Assembly (NCBI RefSeq): GCF_002101295.1
Contig: NZ_CP020778.1
Coordinates: forward strand, 496,001 to 560,000
DNA: 64,000 bases
Source: Candidatus Pelagibacter sp. RS40
Lineage (GTDB): Bacteria; Pseudomonadota; Alphaproteobacteria; Pelagibacterales; Pelagibacteraceae
Reading direction: 5' to 3'
Below are positions 33,392-41,692 of the stretch, piece by piece. The notes below the pieces were generated by a model. It searched no databases and had not been told where the DNA came from. It saw only the letters and a list, made by a program, of their open reading frames with translations. Every line of letters begins with the position of its first letter. Within the stretch, counting starts at the first letter, position 1. The position numbers and the translations under genes were made by a program.

Positions 33392-34087
33392 TTAGTTCTT
33401 TTTAGTCTTCTTATATTTTTCCCACAAATCTGGTCTTCGGTCGCGTGTTATAGCCTCAGATTGTGATAAACGCCAGTCTTTAATTTTGGCATGATCTCCT
33501 GATAATAACACTTCTGGCACACCTTTTTGCTCGAAAATTTGAGGTTTAGTATATTGAGGATATTCCAAAAGACCATTTTCGAAACTTTCATTTTTAGATG
33601 AGTTCACATTGCCTAAAACACCAGGAACAAATCTTAAAATCGCATCAAGAACCACAAATACAGCTGTTTCACCTCCAGACAAAACAAAGTCTCCAATACT
33701 TATTTCCTCTATATTTCTGCTATCAATTATCCTTTGATCAATGCCCTCAAAATGACCACATATAAAATTAATTGATTCAAATTCTGAAAATCTTTTTGCA
33801 CAATTATGATCAAAAATTTTTCCTTTTGGGCTAAGGTAAATTATTTTTTCATCCTGTGGTAAATTTTTATCCAATGATCTTGCTAATACATCTGCTTTCA
33901 TTATCATACCATCACCACCACCATACGGTGTATCATCAACTGTCTTGTGCTTATCCTCAGCATAATTTCTAATATCCACAATTTCTAAACTCCAAATTTT
34001 TTCCTTCATAGCTTTGCCAAATAATCCTTTTTCTAAATAGCCTGGAAAATAGTCTGGATACAAAGTGAATACTCGAGACTTAAACAT
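33392..34087 (-). CDS. trmD: tRNA (guanine-37-N1)-methyltransferase
   Basis: SPOUT-class enzyme that methylates G37 next to the anticodon and prevents frameshifting. The 231-residue protein opens with [14 protein letters not shown]. It has the conserved [17 protein letters not shown] near residue 52, [21 protein letters not shown], and the trefoil-knot S-adenosylmethionine site [14 protein letters not shown] near residue 130. It lies between rpsP and rplS with no spacers of note, the usual order. Confidence 0.97.
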   Translation of the reverse strand: MFKSRVFTLYPDYFPGYLEKGLFGKAMKEKIWSLEIVDIRNYAEDKHKTVDDTPYGGGDGMIMKADVLARSLDKNLPQDEKIIYLSPKGKIFDHNCAKRFSEFESINFICGHFEGIDQRIIDSRNIEEISIGDFVLSGGETAVFVVLDAILRFVPGVLGNVNSSKNESFENGLLEYPQYTKPQIFEQKGVPEVLLSGDHAKIKDWRLSQSEAITRDRRPDLWEKYKKTKKN

Positions 34088-34558
34088 TTATTTTTTTTCT
34101 TCTCCCTTTGGTGCTTCTGGAGCAGCTTCAGCCTTAGGAGCTTCTTTGGTATCTTCATTTTTTGGTGTTTCGCTTGTAGCATCTTTTTTAGGTGCTTCTG
34201 CATTATTATCTGATTTCGTCTCAGTTTTTGCTTCCGCTCCTTCACCATCTTTTTTGTTTCTTTCTTTTTTAGGAACTGCTTTAATAGGGTTATTTCCGTT
34301 AGCTGGCATTTCGATTATCTGGTTCTCACCAAGAATTCTGGCAACTCTAGTTGTTGGTTGCGCTCCTTGACTTAACCAATATTTAATTCTCTCTTGGTCT
34401 AGTCCTACTCTTTCTTTTTTTTCCTTTGGAAGTAACGGATTAAAGAAACCTAGCTTTTCAATAAATCTTCCATCTCTTGGAAATCTACTGTCAGCAACAA
34501 CAATTTTATAAACAGGTCTTTTTTTCGTACCACCCATTGATAATCTCATTTTTAACAT
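34088..34558 (-). CDS. rpsP: Ribosomal protein S16 with charged C-terminal tail
   Basis: Small-subunit assembly protein. Residues 1-95 are the S16 core ([45 protein letters not shown]). Residues 96-156 form a Lys/Glu/Ala/Pro-rich tail containing repeated EAPK units. The total of 156 residues compares with about 80-90 in E. coli-like S16; extended S16 proteins are known in alphaproteobacteria. The composition resembles the tail on L19 from the same operon. It lies 14 bp downstream of ffh. Confidence 0.95.
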   Translation of the reverse strand: MLKMRLSMGGTKKRPVYKIVVADSRFPRDGRFIEKLGFFNPLLPKEKKERVGLDQERIKYWLSQGAQPTTRVARILGENQIIEMPANGNNPIKAVPKKERNKKDGEGAEAKTETKSDNNAEAPKKDATSETPKNEDTKEAPKAEAAPEAPKGEEKK

Positions 34559-34572
34559 TTTTTCTCCTTTTT

Positions 34573-35931
34573 TTATTTAAGTTGATTAAAAAGTTCTGGT
34601 GGTATTCCTTTGTCCGCCATTCCTTTCATATTTCCTTTAGACATCTTTTTCATCATCTCAGACATCATTTTAAATTGTTTTAACAATTTATTGATAGTGG
34701 CAATGTCAGTACCAGAGCCATTAGCAATTCTTTTTTTTCTGGATCCATCAATTATCTTTGGATTTTCTCTTTCTTTTTTAGTCATAGATAAAATTACAGC
34801 TTCATTTTGAGTAATTATTTTTTCGTCAACACCTGCTTCATCCATTTGAGATTTAATTTTTGAAACACCTGGAAGAAAAGACATAATACCCTCGATCCCA
34901 CCCATTTTCTTCATTTGTCGTAATTGAGATAAATAGTCTTCTAAGGAAAATTGACCTTTTTTTAATTTTTCTTCAGTTTTTTTTAAATTTTCTTGATCTA
35001 TATCTTCAGCAGCTTTTTCAACAAGAGAAACGATATCTCCCATTCCTAAAATTCTATTTGCTATTCTGTCAGGATAAAAAATTTCAAAATTATCTATTTT
35101 TTCTCCAATTCCCAAAAATTTTATAGGAACATCTGCAACATACTTCATACTTAATGCTGCACCACCTCTTCCGTCACCATCTGATCTGGTAAGAACTATA
35201 CCAGTTAAATTTACAGTATTTTTAAATTCTTTAGCCACATTTGCAGCAACTTGACCTGTTAAAGAGTCTGCAACTAATATAGTTTCTGAAGGATTTATTA
35301 TTCCCTCTATTTGTTTAATTTCACTCATCATTTGGAGATCTATTTGAGTTCTTCCTGCTGTATCAAAAAGAATTACCTCGGAGCCATTCAGGTTTGCTGC
35401 ACTTAAAGCTCGTCTGCAGATGTCTGCAGGTAATTGACCTTCAATAACAGGTAAAGTAATTATGTTATTTTGTTCACCAAGTAATTTTAATTGTTCTTGT
35501 GCAGCTGGCCGGTACACATCAAGGCTAACCATCATTACTTTTTTTTTATTATTTTTTTCTAGAAATTTGGCCAGCTTTGTAGTGGTGGTAGTTTTTCCTG
35601 ATCCTTGTAATCCCACTAACATAATAGGTACAGGTGGAACAGCATTAAGGAGAATATCTGAATTTTTATCACCTAAAAATGATACAAGTTCATCGTAAAC
35701 AATTTTAACAACCATTTGCCCAGGTGATGTTGATCTTACTATCTCTTTACCTAGAGCTTTTGGTTTAACTCTGTTTATGAATTCTTTTACAACATCTAGA
35801 GATACATCGGCCTCTAATAAAGCAAGACGAATAGCACGCAATCCTTCATCCACTTGTTTTTCATCAAGAGAGGGTGCTTTTTTTAAAGAGGAAAAAATTT
35901 CCTCAAATTTATTTGTTAAATTTTCAAACAT
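34573..35931 (-). CDS. ffh: Signal recognition particle protein Ffh
   Basis: GTPase that binds signal sequences on nascent membrane proteins together with SRP RNA. The frame is open to 35955, but [18 protein letters not shown] at 35931 is the normal start, giving 452 residues. The G domain has [33 protein letters not shown] and [14 protein letters not shown]. The methionine-rich M domain begins near residue 320 ([14 protein letters not shown]) and ends [20 protein letters not shown]-rich structured RNA lies directly upstream. Confidence 0.97.
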   Translation of the reverse strand: MFENLTNKFEEIFSSLKKAPSLDEKQVDEGLRAIRLALLEADVSLDVVKEFINRVKPKALGKEIVRSTSPGQMVVKIVYDELVSFLGDKNSDILLNAVPPVPIMLVGLQGSGKTTTTTKLAKFLEKNNKKKVMMVSLDVYRPAAQEQLKLLGEQNNIITLPVIEGQLPADICRRALSAANLNGSEVILFDTAGRTQIDLQMMSEIKQIEGIINPSETILVADSLTGQVAANVAKEFKNTVNLTGIVLTRSDGDGRGGAALSMKYVADVPIKFLGIGEKIDNFEIFYPDRIANRILGMGDIVSLVEKAAEDIDQENLKKTEEKLKKGQFSLEDYLSQLRQMKKMGGIEGIMSFLPGVSKIKSQMDEAGVDEKIITQNEAVILSMTKKERENPKIIDGSRKKRIANGSGTDIATINKLLKQFKMMSEMMKKMSKGNMKGMADKGIPPELFNQLK

Positions 35932-35947
35932 AATTTTACACAGCAGG

Positions 35948-36040
35948 TACCGCACCAGTGGGCGAACCCTCGCTGACTGGTGTCGATCTCTTTGTTACCA
36001 AAGACACCGCAAATTGCTGTATTTTGCGGAAACTGCGGTA
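35948..36040 (-). ncRNA. Structured leader RNA upstream of ffh
   Basis: About half the bases are G or C (53 of 100 at 35941-36040) in a very AT-rich neighbourhood. On the minus strand a 7-bp closing stem (TACCGCA at 36040-36034 with TGCGGTA at 35954-35948) encloses three hairpins. The first is CCGCAAA/TTTGCGG (36029-36007). The second, at 36006-35981, is topped by a GUAA tetraloop. The third, at 35980-35955, is topped by UUCG over GGG/CCC. GNRA and UUCG loops occur only when read on the minus strand. It ends 16 bases before the ffh ATG. A TTGACT (36067-36062) and TATAGT (36047-36042) lie just upstream, but their 14-bp spacing is short. It lacks the conserved GGAA and AGCAG parts of SRP RNA. 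Confidence 0.72.
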
Positions 36041-36090
36041 AACTATAATAGAGGTTCAAAAAGTCAATAAATAAGTTAAGTATTTAATCT

Positions 36091-36915
36091 ATGGAGTTTG
36101 AAGCTTTTAGAATGGACGGTTTGGGTAATGATTTTGTCATTATTGATCAAAGAAAAAGATCGGTAAGTCTTACTAAGGATCAAATTATAAAAATTTGTGA
36201 TCGTAATTTTTTAGGATGTGATCAATTAATTTTTATACAAAATAGCACTATATCAAATGCTTCAATGCAATTTTATAATTCAGATGGGAGTACATCAGGA
36301 GCATGTGGTAATGGAACAAGATGTGTTGCATATTTGATTTCAGAAGAAGAGAAAAATAAAAATATAAGTCTAAATGTTGATAATCAAATACTTAATTCTA
36401 AAATTTTAGATAGTAAACAGGTTGAAACAATAATAGGAAAACCAAAACTGAATTGGAAGGATATCCCAATTAATAGAGAATTGAATACAAGAAATTTAGA
36501 ATTAACTATCTCTGATGTTGACAATAATAAAATTACTGGAGGTGTAGGTATCAATGTTGGTAATCCCCATGTAATTTTTTTTGTAAATGATCTTGAATCA
36601 TTTGACTTAAAAAAAATTGGTCCGCAAATAGAGAATAATGAAATATTTCCAGAAAAATGTAATGTTACATTAGCTCAGAAAATAAGTAACGAACATATAA
36701 AAATAAAAGTTTGGGAGAGGGGTGCTGGACTAACAAAAGCTTGCGGTACAGCCGCATGTGCAACAGCTGTTGCTGCTAACATTGATGAATTGGAAAATAC
36801 AGTCACTGAAATAGAATTTAAACTGGGAAGATTACAAATAAAAATTGATCAAGATAAGTTTATACACATGAAAGGTCCTGTTTCGGAGATACAAAAAATA
36901 ACAATTAAACTTTAA
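36091..36915 (+). CDS. dapF: Diaminopimelate epimerase
   Basis: Interconverts LL- and meso-diaminopimelate for lysine and peptidoglycan synthesis. The 274-residue protein begins FRMDGLGNDFVIID (about residues 6-19). It carries both catalytic cysteines, one in GACGNGTRC (about C73) and one in KACGTAACAT (about C222), with NVGNPHVIFFV between them. It is divergent from ffh, and its stop overlaps the ftsY ATG by one base (TAATG). Confidence 0.97.
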   Translation: MEFEAFRMDGLGNDFVIIDQRKRSVSLTKDQIIKICDRNFLGCDQLIFIQNSTISNASMQFYNSDGSTSGACGNGTRCVAYLISEEEKNKNISLNVDNQILNSKILDSKQVETIIGKPKLNWKDIPINRELNTRNLELTISDVDNNKITGGVGINVGNPHVIFFVNDLESFDLKKIGPQIENNEIFPEKCNVTLAQKISNEHIKIKVWERGAGLTKACGTAACATAVAANIDELENTVTEIEFKLGRLQIKIDQDKFIHMKGPVSEIQKITIKL

Positions 36916-37832
36916 TGGGAATTTTTGAAAAATTTAAAATCGGATTTAAAAAAAGTGCCGATAATATTGCTTCTGGTCTAAGAGAAATAATAATTAAAAA
37001 AGAAATAGATGACAAAACATTAGATGAAATTGAGGAATTCTTAATTAGCTCAGATGTCGGAATTGATGCTTCTTCAGAAATAAAAGAAATAATAGCACGA
37101 AAAAAAATTGATCCAAAAAATAATGCTGTAAGTGAGGTTAATAAAATACTTGAAGAATATATTATCAATCTTATGGAACCACTCGAAAAAAAAAACTTTT
37201 TTGAAAAAAAAGAGAATTTGAATATTATTTTAATTTCAGGTGTTAATGGTGTAGGCAAAACCACAACGATTGGGAAAATTGGAAAAATTTTTATTGAAAA
37301 TCACAATAAAGTTATATTTTCTGCATGTGATACTTTTAGAGCTGCAGCAATTGAACAGCTAGAGGAGTGGTCAAATCGAGTTGGGGCTACGATTATAAAA
37401 TCAAACGCTGGTTCTGATCCAGCCTCAGTTGCATTTAAAGCTGTTGAATATGCTAAGCAAAATAATATCAATCAAGTTTTGATAGATACTGCTGGAAGAC
37501 TACAGAATAAAAAAAATCTTATGGAAGAATTTAAAAAAATAGGAAGTGTAGTTAAAAAAAGTTCTGAGGGCGCACCGCACGAGGTAATACTTGTTTTAGA
37601 TGCAACATCAGGTCAAAATATTATTAATCAATTAGAGGAATTTAATAAAATTATTCCAGTCTCAGGATTAATAATGACAAAATTAGATGGTACTGCAAAA
37701 GGAGGAATTCTAATTGCACTTTCAAAAAAATATAAAATACCAATTGTTGGACTTGGTTTAGGTGAAAAAGAAGATGATTTGCAAGTTTTTAATGCAAAAC
37801 AATTCGCGAGTGCATTTACTCAAAAGATGTAA
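36915..37832 (+). CDS. ftsY: Signal recognition particle receptor FtsY
   Basis: Membrane-associated GTPase that docks the SRP-ribosome complex. At 305 residues it consists of just the N and G domains; the long acidic A domain of E. coli FtsY is missing, as in many alphaproteobacteria. Motifs are GVNGVGKTTTIGKIGK (about 110-125), DTFRAAAIEQL, DTAGRLQNK, TKLDGTAKGG, and the C-terminal GLGLGEKEDDLQVF. Its Ffh partner lies just across the divergent promoter region. The 3' end overlaps the convergent gene at 37816 by 17 bp. Confidence 0.96.
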   Translation: MGIFEKFKIGFKKSADNIASGLREIIIKKEIDDKTLDEIEEFLISSDVGIDASSEIKEIIARKKIDPKNNAVSEVNKILEEYIINLMEPLEKKNFFEKKENLNIILISGVNGVGKTTTIGKIGKIFIENHNKVIFSACDTFRAAAIEQLEEWSNRVGATIIKSNAGSDPASVAFKAVEYAKQNNINQVLIDTAGRLQNKKNLMEEFKKIGSVVKKSSEGAPHEVILVLDATSGQNIINQLEEFNKIIPVSGLIMTKLDGTAKGGILIALSKKYKIPIVGLGLGEKEDDLQVFNAKQFASAFTQKM

Positions 37833-38370
37833 TTAAGTTTTTTGAAATCAGTGGCTTATAAATATTACATTCAAAGTTTGTTTTCAAATCTCTATAACCA
37901 CAGTTTTTTGCGAAACTTGAAACAATAAATTCTAATTTTCCGTTTGATTTTGCAGTAGACAAATGTTTGTTTGAAATACTGAATTTAAGATTTTTAAAAA
38001 ATTTTTTTGATGCGCTTACTAATATCAATGTATCATTATCATTTAACAAATAATATGCGAAGTCCTCAGGGAACATTGGATATTCAAAATTGTTTGTAAT
38101 TTTTTTTACTCTTTTTGGAAACCACTCATAAGAGATAAGAGGATAATCTTTCTTAGTTTTATGGTCATGAATATAAAGGTCTTGGGGATAATCATTGAGA
38201 TAATTTCTATGCTCTCCTTTTGCAATTATAGCCTTTTCTCTAGTCTTAAAATAAAGAGTGAATTTTTTGTCATAAGACTCCATTAGACCAATATGAAAAT
38301 ATTTATTTATTTTTTCTGCATAAGCATTATTGAAAAAAATAAAAAATAAAAAAATTATAATTTTTTTCAT
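37816..38370 (-). CDS. Secreted protein of unknown function
   Basis: I do not recognise this 184-residue protein. It starts with a clear signal peptide (MKKIIIFLFFIFFNNAYAEK, cleavage likely after AYA near residue 18). The mature part is basic and rich in Lys, Tyr and Phe, with no membrane segment. Two cysteines near the C-terminus (in NCGYRD and FECNIY) could form a disulfide in the periplasm. The reading frame is intact and codon use looks like its neighbours. It overlaps the ftsY 3' end by 17 bp and follows the hydrolase gene by 48 bp on the same strand. Confidence 0.7.
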   Translation of the reverse strand: MKKIIIFLFFIFFNNAYAEKINKYFHIGLMESYDKKFTLYFKTREKAIIAKGEHRNYLNDYPQDLYIHDHKTKKDYPLISYEWFPKRVKKITNNFEYPMFPEDFAYYLLNDNDTLILVSASKKFFKNLKFSISNKHLSTAKSNGKLEFIVSSFAKNCGYRDLKTNFECNIYKPLISKNLITSFE

Positions 38371-38418
38371 TATAATTTTTAACTAAAGAAAAAGATAATG
38401 CTTTGGTTAAATTGTGTT

Positions 38419-39237
38419 CTAATTTAAGCTGGAGATAAATTTTTTAATTGTATTTATTAAATTTTCATTAAAATTCATCATATGATCGTCATTATCACTG
38501 AAAAAATTGTATTTAACACCATCAAATTTTTTGTACATTTCTTCACCCATACTAAAAGGAACAATTTTATCCTCTCTTCCGTGCATTATTAGAATAGGCG
38601 AATTTATTTTTGATATTTTTTCAATCGACTTATATTTGTCCTTTAAAATTAATTTAGCGGGCAAGTACGGGTAATATTTTTTAGCTAGGATTTCCATTGA
38701 AGTAAATGGTGACTCTAATATTAAACCAGAAAAACTATTAGAGCTTGCAAGATCTACAGCAATTGCTGTTCCAAGAGATTCTCCATATAATATAATTGAA
38801 TTGTCCTCTACACCGTTTGAATTAAGCCATTTCTTCGCAGCCCTTGCATCTTCATAAAGTCCTTGCTCAGTTGGTTTGCCCTTATTTCCACTGAAACCTC
38901 TATAAGCAAATATTAAATAATTAATATCTAACTTAGAAAATTCATTAAGTTTATAAATTCTATTATCTATTTTTCCTGCATTTCCGTGAAAAAAAAGAAT
39001 AGTTTTAAAGTTTTTATTTTTCACAAATCTCCAAGCTACAAGTTCATTTTCAGACTGAATATATACTTTTTCTATTTTGTGATTAAGTGGTCCTTCATCT
39101 AGATAATTATTTTCGCCGGGATGATAAAGTAATTTTCTTTGGTAAAAATATACTACAAGCGAGACCCCAAAATAAATTACGAAAATATAAAATAATATTT
39201 TAAAAAAAATCATTTTATGCTTTTTGTTCATTATCAA
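38419..39237 (-). CDS. Membrane-anchored alpha/beta hydrolase, BEM46-like
   Basis: The 272-residue protein has one N-terminal membrane helix (about 10-30) followed by YQRKLLYHPGE and a serine hydrolase fold. The fold shows LFFHGNAGKID (oxyanion region), the nucleophile in LYGESLGTAIA (about S151), the acid in MHGREDKIVPF, and the His in DNDDHMMNF. This pattern matches the BEM46/YfhR group, whose substrates are unknown. The ATG at 39237 overlaps the upstream transporter gene by 23 bp. An ATG at 39213 falls just after that stop and would give 264 residues. It is probably cotranscribed with the transporter. Confidence 0.85.
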   Translation of the reverse strand: MIMNKKHKMIFFKILFYIFVIYFGVSLVVYFYQRKLLYHPGENNYLDEGPLNHKIEKVYIQSENELVAWRFVKNKNFKTILFFHGNAGKIDNRIYKLNEFSKLDINYLIFAYRGFSGNKGKPTEQGLYEDARAAKKWLNSNGVEDNSIILYGESLGTAIAVDLASSNSFSGLILESPFTSMEILAKKYYPYLPAKLILKDKYKSIEKISKINSPILIMHGREDKIVPFSMGEEMYKKFDGVKYNFFSDNDDHMMNFNENLINTIKKFISSLN

Positions 39238-40120
39238 CTTTTCTTTTAACTAAATATATTCCAAAAAATACTAAGACGGTTCCTAGATAATGGTAATTTT
39301 CTAAATTTTCATCGAATAAAAATATTCCATAAAATGCCCCATAAACAGTGAATAAATATAATGTAAATCCAGTTACAGACGCTCCTAATTTTTGTTGCGT
39401 TAAAGTATAAAGTGCAAATGCAATAATTCCTGGTGAAATTGCTGCAAACAATACCCAAAAATAAAAATTTGAGTCAAATTGAGTTTGTACAAAATATATT
39501 TCTTCTAATAAGTAGAAAGGTAACAAACTAATGATGCCGCCGAGTGAGATAATAGTAAACCTTGGAAAAACATCTAAATCGGACTTCCAGTAAAATAAGA
39601 AAATTGAATATAATGCCCAACCAATTGCAGCCCCCAACATCCATAAGTCACCTTGATTAAAAGTTAAATTGAATAAAAGCAAAATATCACCTTTGATTAT
39701 AATAATAAGAACTCCGACTAAACAGGAAACTAAACCAAAAATCTTAAGGTTATTTATTTTTTCACCAAAAAATAAAGAGGAAATTATAATAATAAAAATT
39801 GGAGAGGAGGTATAAATAATTCCCATATTAATTATCGTAGTTGTTTTTCCAGCTATAAAAGGGAAGGCGCCACATACACCACAGCCCATTGAGCCTAAAA
39901 ATAAAAGTTTCCAGATTTCTTTTTTTATGATCCTAATTTCTCTTTTAATAGAAAAAAAAGTAAAGGATAACAGAATTAAAAAAACAAAAAACCACCTCCA
40001 AAATGCTAATGAAATTGGAGGTATAAACTCAACACCTCCACGAGCAACTATTAAGTTGCTTGCCATAAAAATTGGTTGAATAAAAAGTAATAGATAAGGA
40101 AAAAGATTTTGTTTGTTCAT
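39215..40120 (-). CDS. EamA-family (DMT superfamily) transporter
   Basis: A 301-residue inner-membrane protein with about ten hydrophobic helices arranged as two EamA repeats (about residues 5-140 and 155-290). The segment MGIIYTSSPIFIIIISSLFF and the later PGIIAFALYTLTQQKLGASV are typical of drug/metabolite exporters. Repeat two ends in GTVLVFFGIYLVKRK, a usual C-terminus for the family. The substrate cannot be told from sequence. It is followed by the overlapping alpha/beta hydrolase gene. Confidence 0.88.
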   Translation of the reverse strand: MNKQNLFPYLLLFIQPIFMASNLIVARGGVEFIPPISLAFWRWFFVFLILLSFTFFSIKREIRIIKKEIWKLLFLGSMGCGVCGAFPFIAGKTTTIINMGIIYTSSPIFIIIISSLFFGEKINNLKIFGLVSCLVGVLIIIIKGDILLLFNLTFNQGDLWMLGAAIGWALYSIFLFYWKSDLDVFPRFTIISLGGIISLLPFYLLEEIYFVQTQFDSNFYFWVLFAAISPGIIAFALYTLTQQKLGASVTGFTLYLFTVYGAFYGIFLFDENLENYHYLGTVLVFFGIYLVKRKVDNEQKA

Positions 40121-40176
40121 CTTTATTTCTTATAGTTTAATTTTTATTTTTAGAAGATATGTTTAGATTGAAAGAT

Positions 40177-40353
40177 TTATTGCTTGTCAAAAAAAGCTTC
40201 GTAAATCATCATTATAATTGCTGCACCCATAAAGATATATACAGGTAATACGTCTAAAAAAGTTATCATCATAGATCTAGTAAGAGTAGTAGCTAAGCCA
40301 ACTAAAAAGAATAGAGCAAACGAAATTCCAATAACTGTTGTTAATTTATTCAT
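40177..40353 (-). CDS. Small membrane protein of 58 residues
   Basis: An intact frame runs from the ATG at 40353-40351 to a TAA at 40179-40177. It starts MNKLTTVIGISFALFFLVG, has two hydrophobic helices (about residues 5-22 and 36-52), and ends FFDKQ. The start lies 2 bp after the amidase stop, on the same strand, the spacing seen for cotranscribed genes here. No family is recognised. Its place at the end of the TRAP transporter-amidase run suggests a membrane partner or an unrelated small protein. Support is the reading frame, composition and position only. Confidence 0.6.
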   Translation of the reverse strand: MNKLTTVIGISFALFFLVGLATTLTRSMMITFLDVLPVYIFMGAAIIMMIYEAFFDKQ

Positions 40354-40355
40354 AT

Positions 40356-41681
40356 TTAATCTTCACATTCCTTCTCTAACCATCTTGCAACTCCTAAAAA
40401 TCTGTGATCATCATATTTATCACCGATTAATTGAACACCTAATGGTAATTTATTTTCACCTTCAAGTAAAGGAAGAGAAATACAAGGCGTACCAAGATAA
40501 GACCAAACCTTATTAAATTCTGCAGTACCTGTGCTTTTTAATCCTTTAGGTGCGACCCCTGGACTGGACGGCATTAGCACTCCATGGTAATCCTCAAAAA
40601 CTTCTTTATAAGATTCATAACTTTGTTTCCTAAAATCAATAGCCTCTGCGTATTCTTTTGCAGAGTATTTATTTCCTCTAGAAATTGCATCTTGCAAGTA
40701 TTTAGACAATTTAGATTTAAACTTTTTATAATAAATTGAAAAATTGTTTGCTAAGTCTGTTTCGTGAATTACTTGATGATATTTATGTATATCTTTGAAG
40801 TAAGACGGAGTATCAAAAACTTCAATGTTTTTAAAAGACTTAATAAAATATTCAAAAGCATCTCTGGATTTTTTTTCAATCATCTTCCAGTGATTTGTTT
40901 TATAAAATATAAATTTTGGTTCAAATAATGGGCCTTTTTTTGTCTCTGCTAGAATATTCTCTGATGAATAATGTATTGAAGCTGGATCCTGTTTGTCTTT
41001 CTTAATTAAAGCTTTAGCCAATAAAGCAACGTCCTCTACATTTCTTCCAAACATACCAATATGATCTAAAGTTTGAGAGGTTCTTAAAACACCATTTCTT
41101 GATATTAAGCCATAAGTTGGTTTATAGCCTACTACACCACAGTAAGAAGCAGGTCTTATTACTGATCCGCCTGTTTGAGATCCAATTGAAAGGGGTGCCA
41201 TATATGATGCAACTGATGCGGCTGATCCACTGGAAGAACCGCCTGGTGTTCTAGAATAATCATGTGGGTTCGTAGTTTTTGGAGGTCCAAGAAAAGCTAA
41301 TTCTGAAGTTGCAGTTTTGCCCATTACAATAGCTCCTTCCGAAATCAATAAATCAATAATTTCTGCATTTTGTGAGTAAGATTTGCCTTTTCTTATGCTT
41401 GTGCCGCACTCAGTTGGCATCTCAACTGTTCCAACAATATCTTTAACAGCTACAGGTATGCCATGTAGGAAGCCAATTGGTTTACCCGATCTTCTGTAGT
41501 CGTCTGCCTCTTTAGCTTTCTCTAATAAAATTTTTTTATCAAAAAATGCCCAAGCTTTTACTTCTTTTTCAAATTTATCGATTCTTTCTATATATTTTTC
41601 GCATAACTCTACCGAGGTTAATTCTGAATTTTTTATTTTTAAAGCAAGGTTTTCTACACTCTGTGAAAATATTTCATTCAT
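40356..41681 (-). CDS. Amidase-signature family hydrolase
   Basis: Cytoplasmic amide hydrolase of 441 residues. The Ser-cisSer-Lys triad is visible: Lys80 in GIPVAVKDIVGT, Ser149 in PGGSSSGSAAS, and nucleophile Ser173 in GSQTGGSVIRPASYCGV. The family also contains GatA, but there is no gatC or gatB nearby, and the middle region differs from GatA. A role in hydrolysing an amide imported by the adjoining TRAP system is an inference from gene order. It follows dctM by 11 bp. Confidence 0.9.
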   Translation of the reverse strand: MNEIFSQSVENLALKIKNSELTSVELCEKYIERIDKFEKEVKAWAFFDKKILLEKAKEADDYRRSGKPIGFLHGIPVAVKDIVGTVEMPTECGTSIRKGKSYSQNAEIIDLLISEGAIVMGKTATSELAFLGPPKTTNPHDYSRTPGGSSSGSAASVASYMAPLSIGSQTGGSVIRPASYCGVVGYKPTYGLISRNGVLRTSQTLDHIGMFGRNVEDVALLAKALIKKDKQDPASIHYSSENILAETKKGPLFEPKFIFYKTNHWKMIEKKSRDAFEYFIKSFKNIEVFDTPSYFKDIHKYHQVIHETDLANNFSIYYKKFKSKLSKYLQDAISRGNKYSAKEYAEAIDFRKQSYESYKEVFEDYHGVLMPSSPGVAPKGLKSTGTAEFNKVWSYLGTPCISLPLLEGENKLPLGVQLIGDKYDDHRFLGVARWLEKECED

Positions 41682-41692
41682 AAATTTCTTCT

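Noticed and set aside
35941-36060. SRP (4.5S) RNA gene next to ffh
   Set aside because: The stretch is structured, but the conserved symmetric-loop sequences around GGAA and AGCAG are absent and the fold is a multibranch junction, not one long hairpin.
38380-38409. 9-bp imperfect inverted repeat before the 37816-38370 gene
   Set aside because: One mismatch, 12-base loop, no T-run and very AT-rich arms; likely chance.
40356-41681. Amidase gene as gatA of the tRNA amidotransferase
   Set aside because: No gatB or gatC neighbours, and the central region differs from GatA; a general amidase tied to the transporter fits better.
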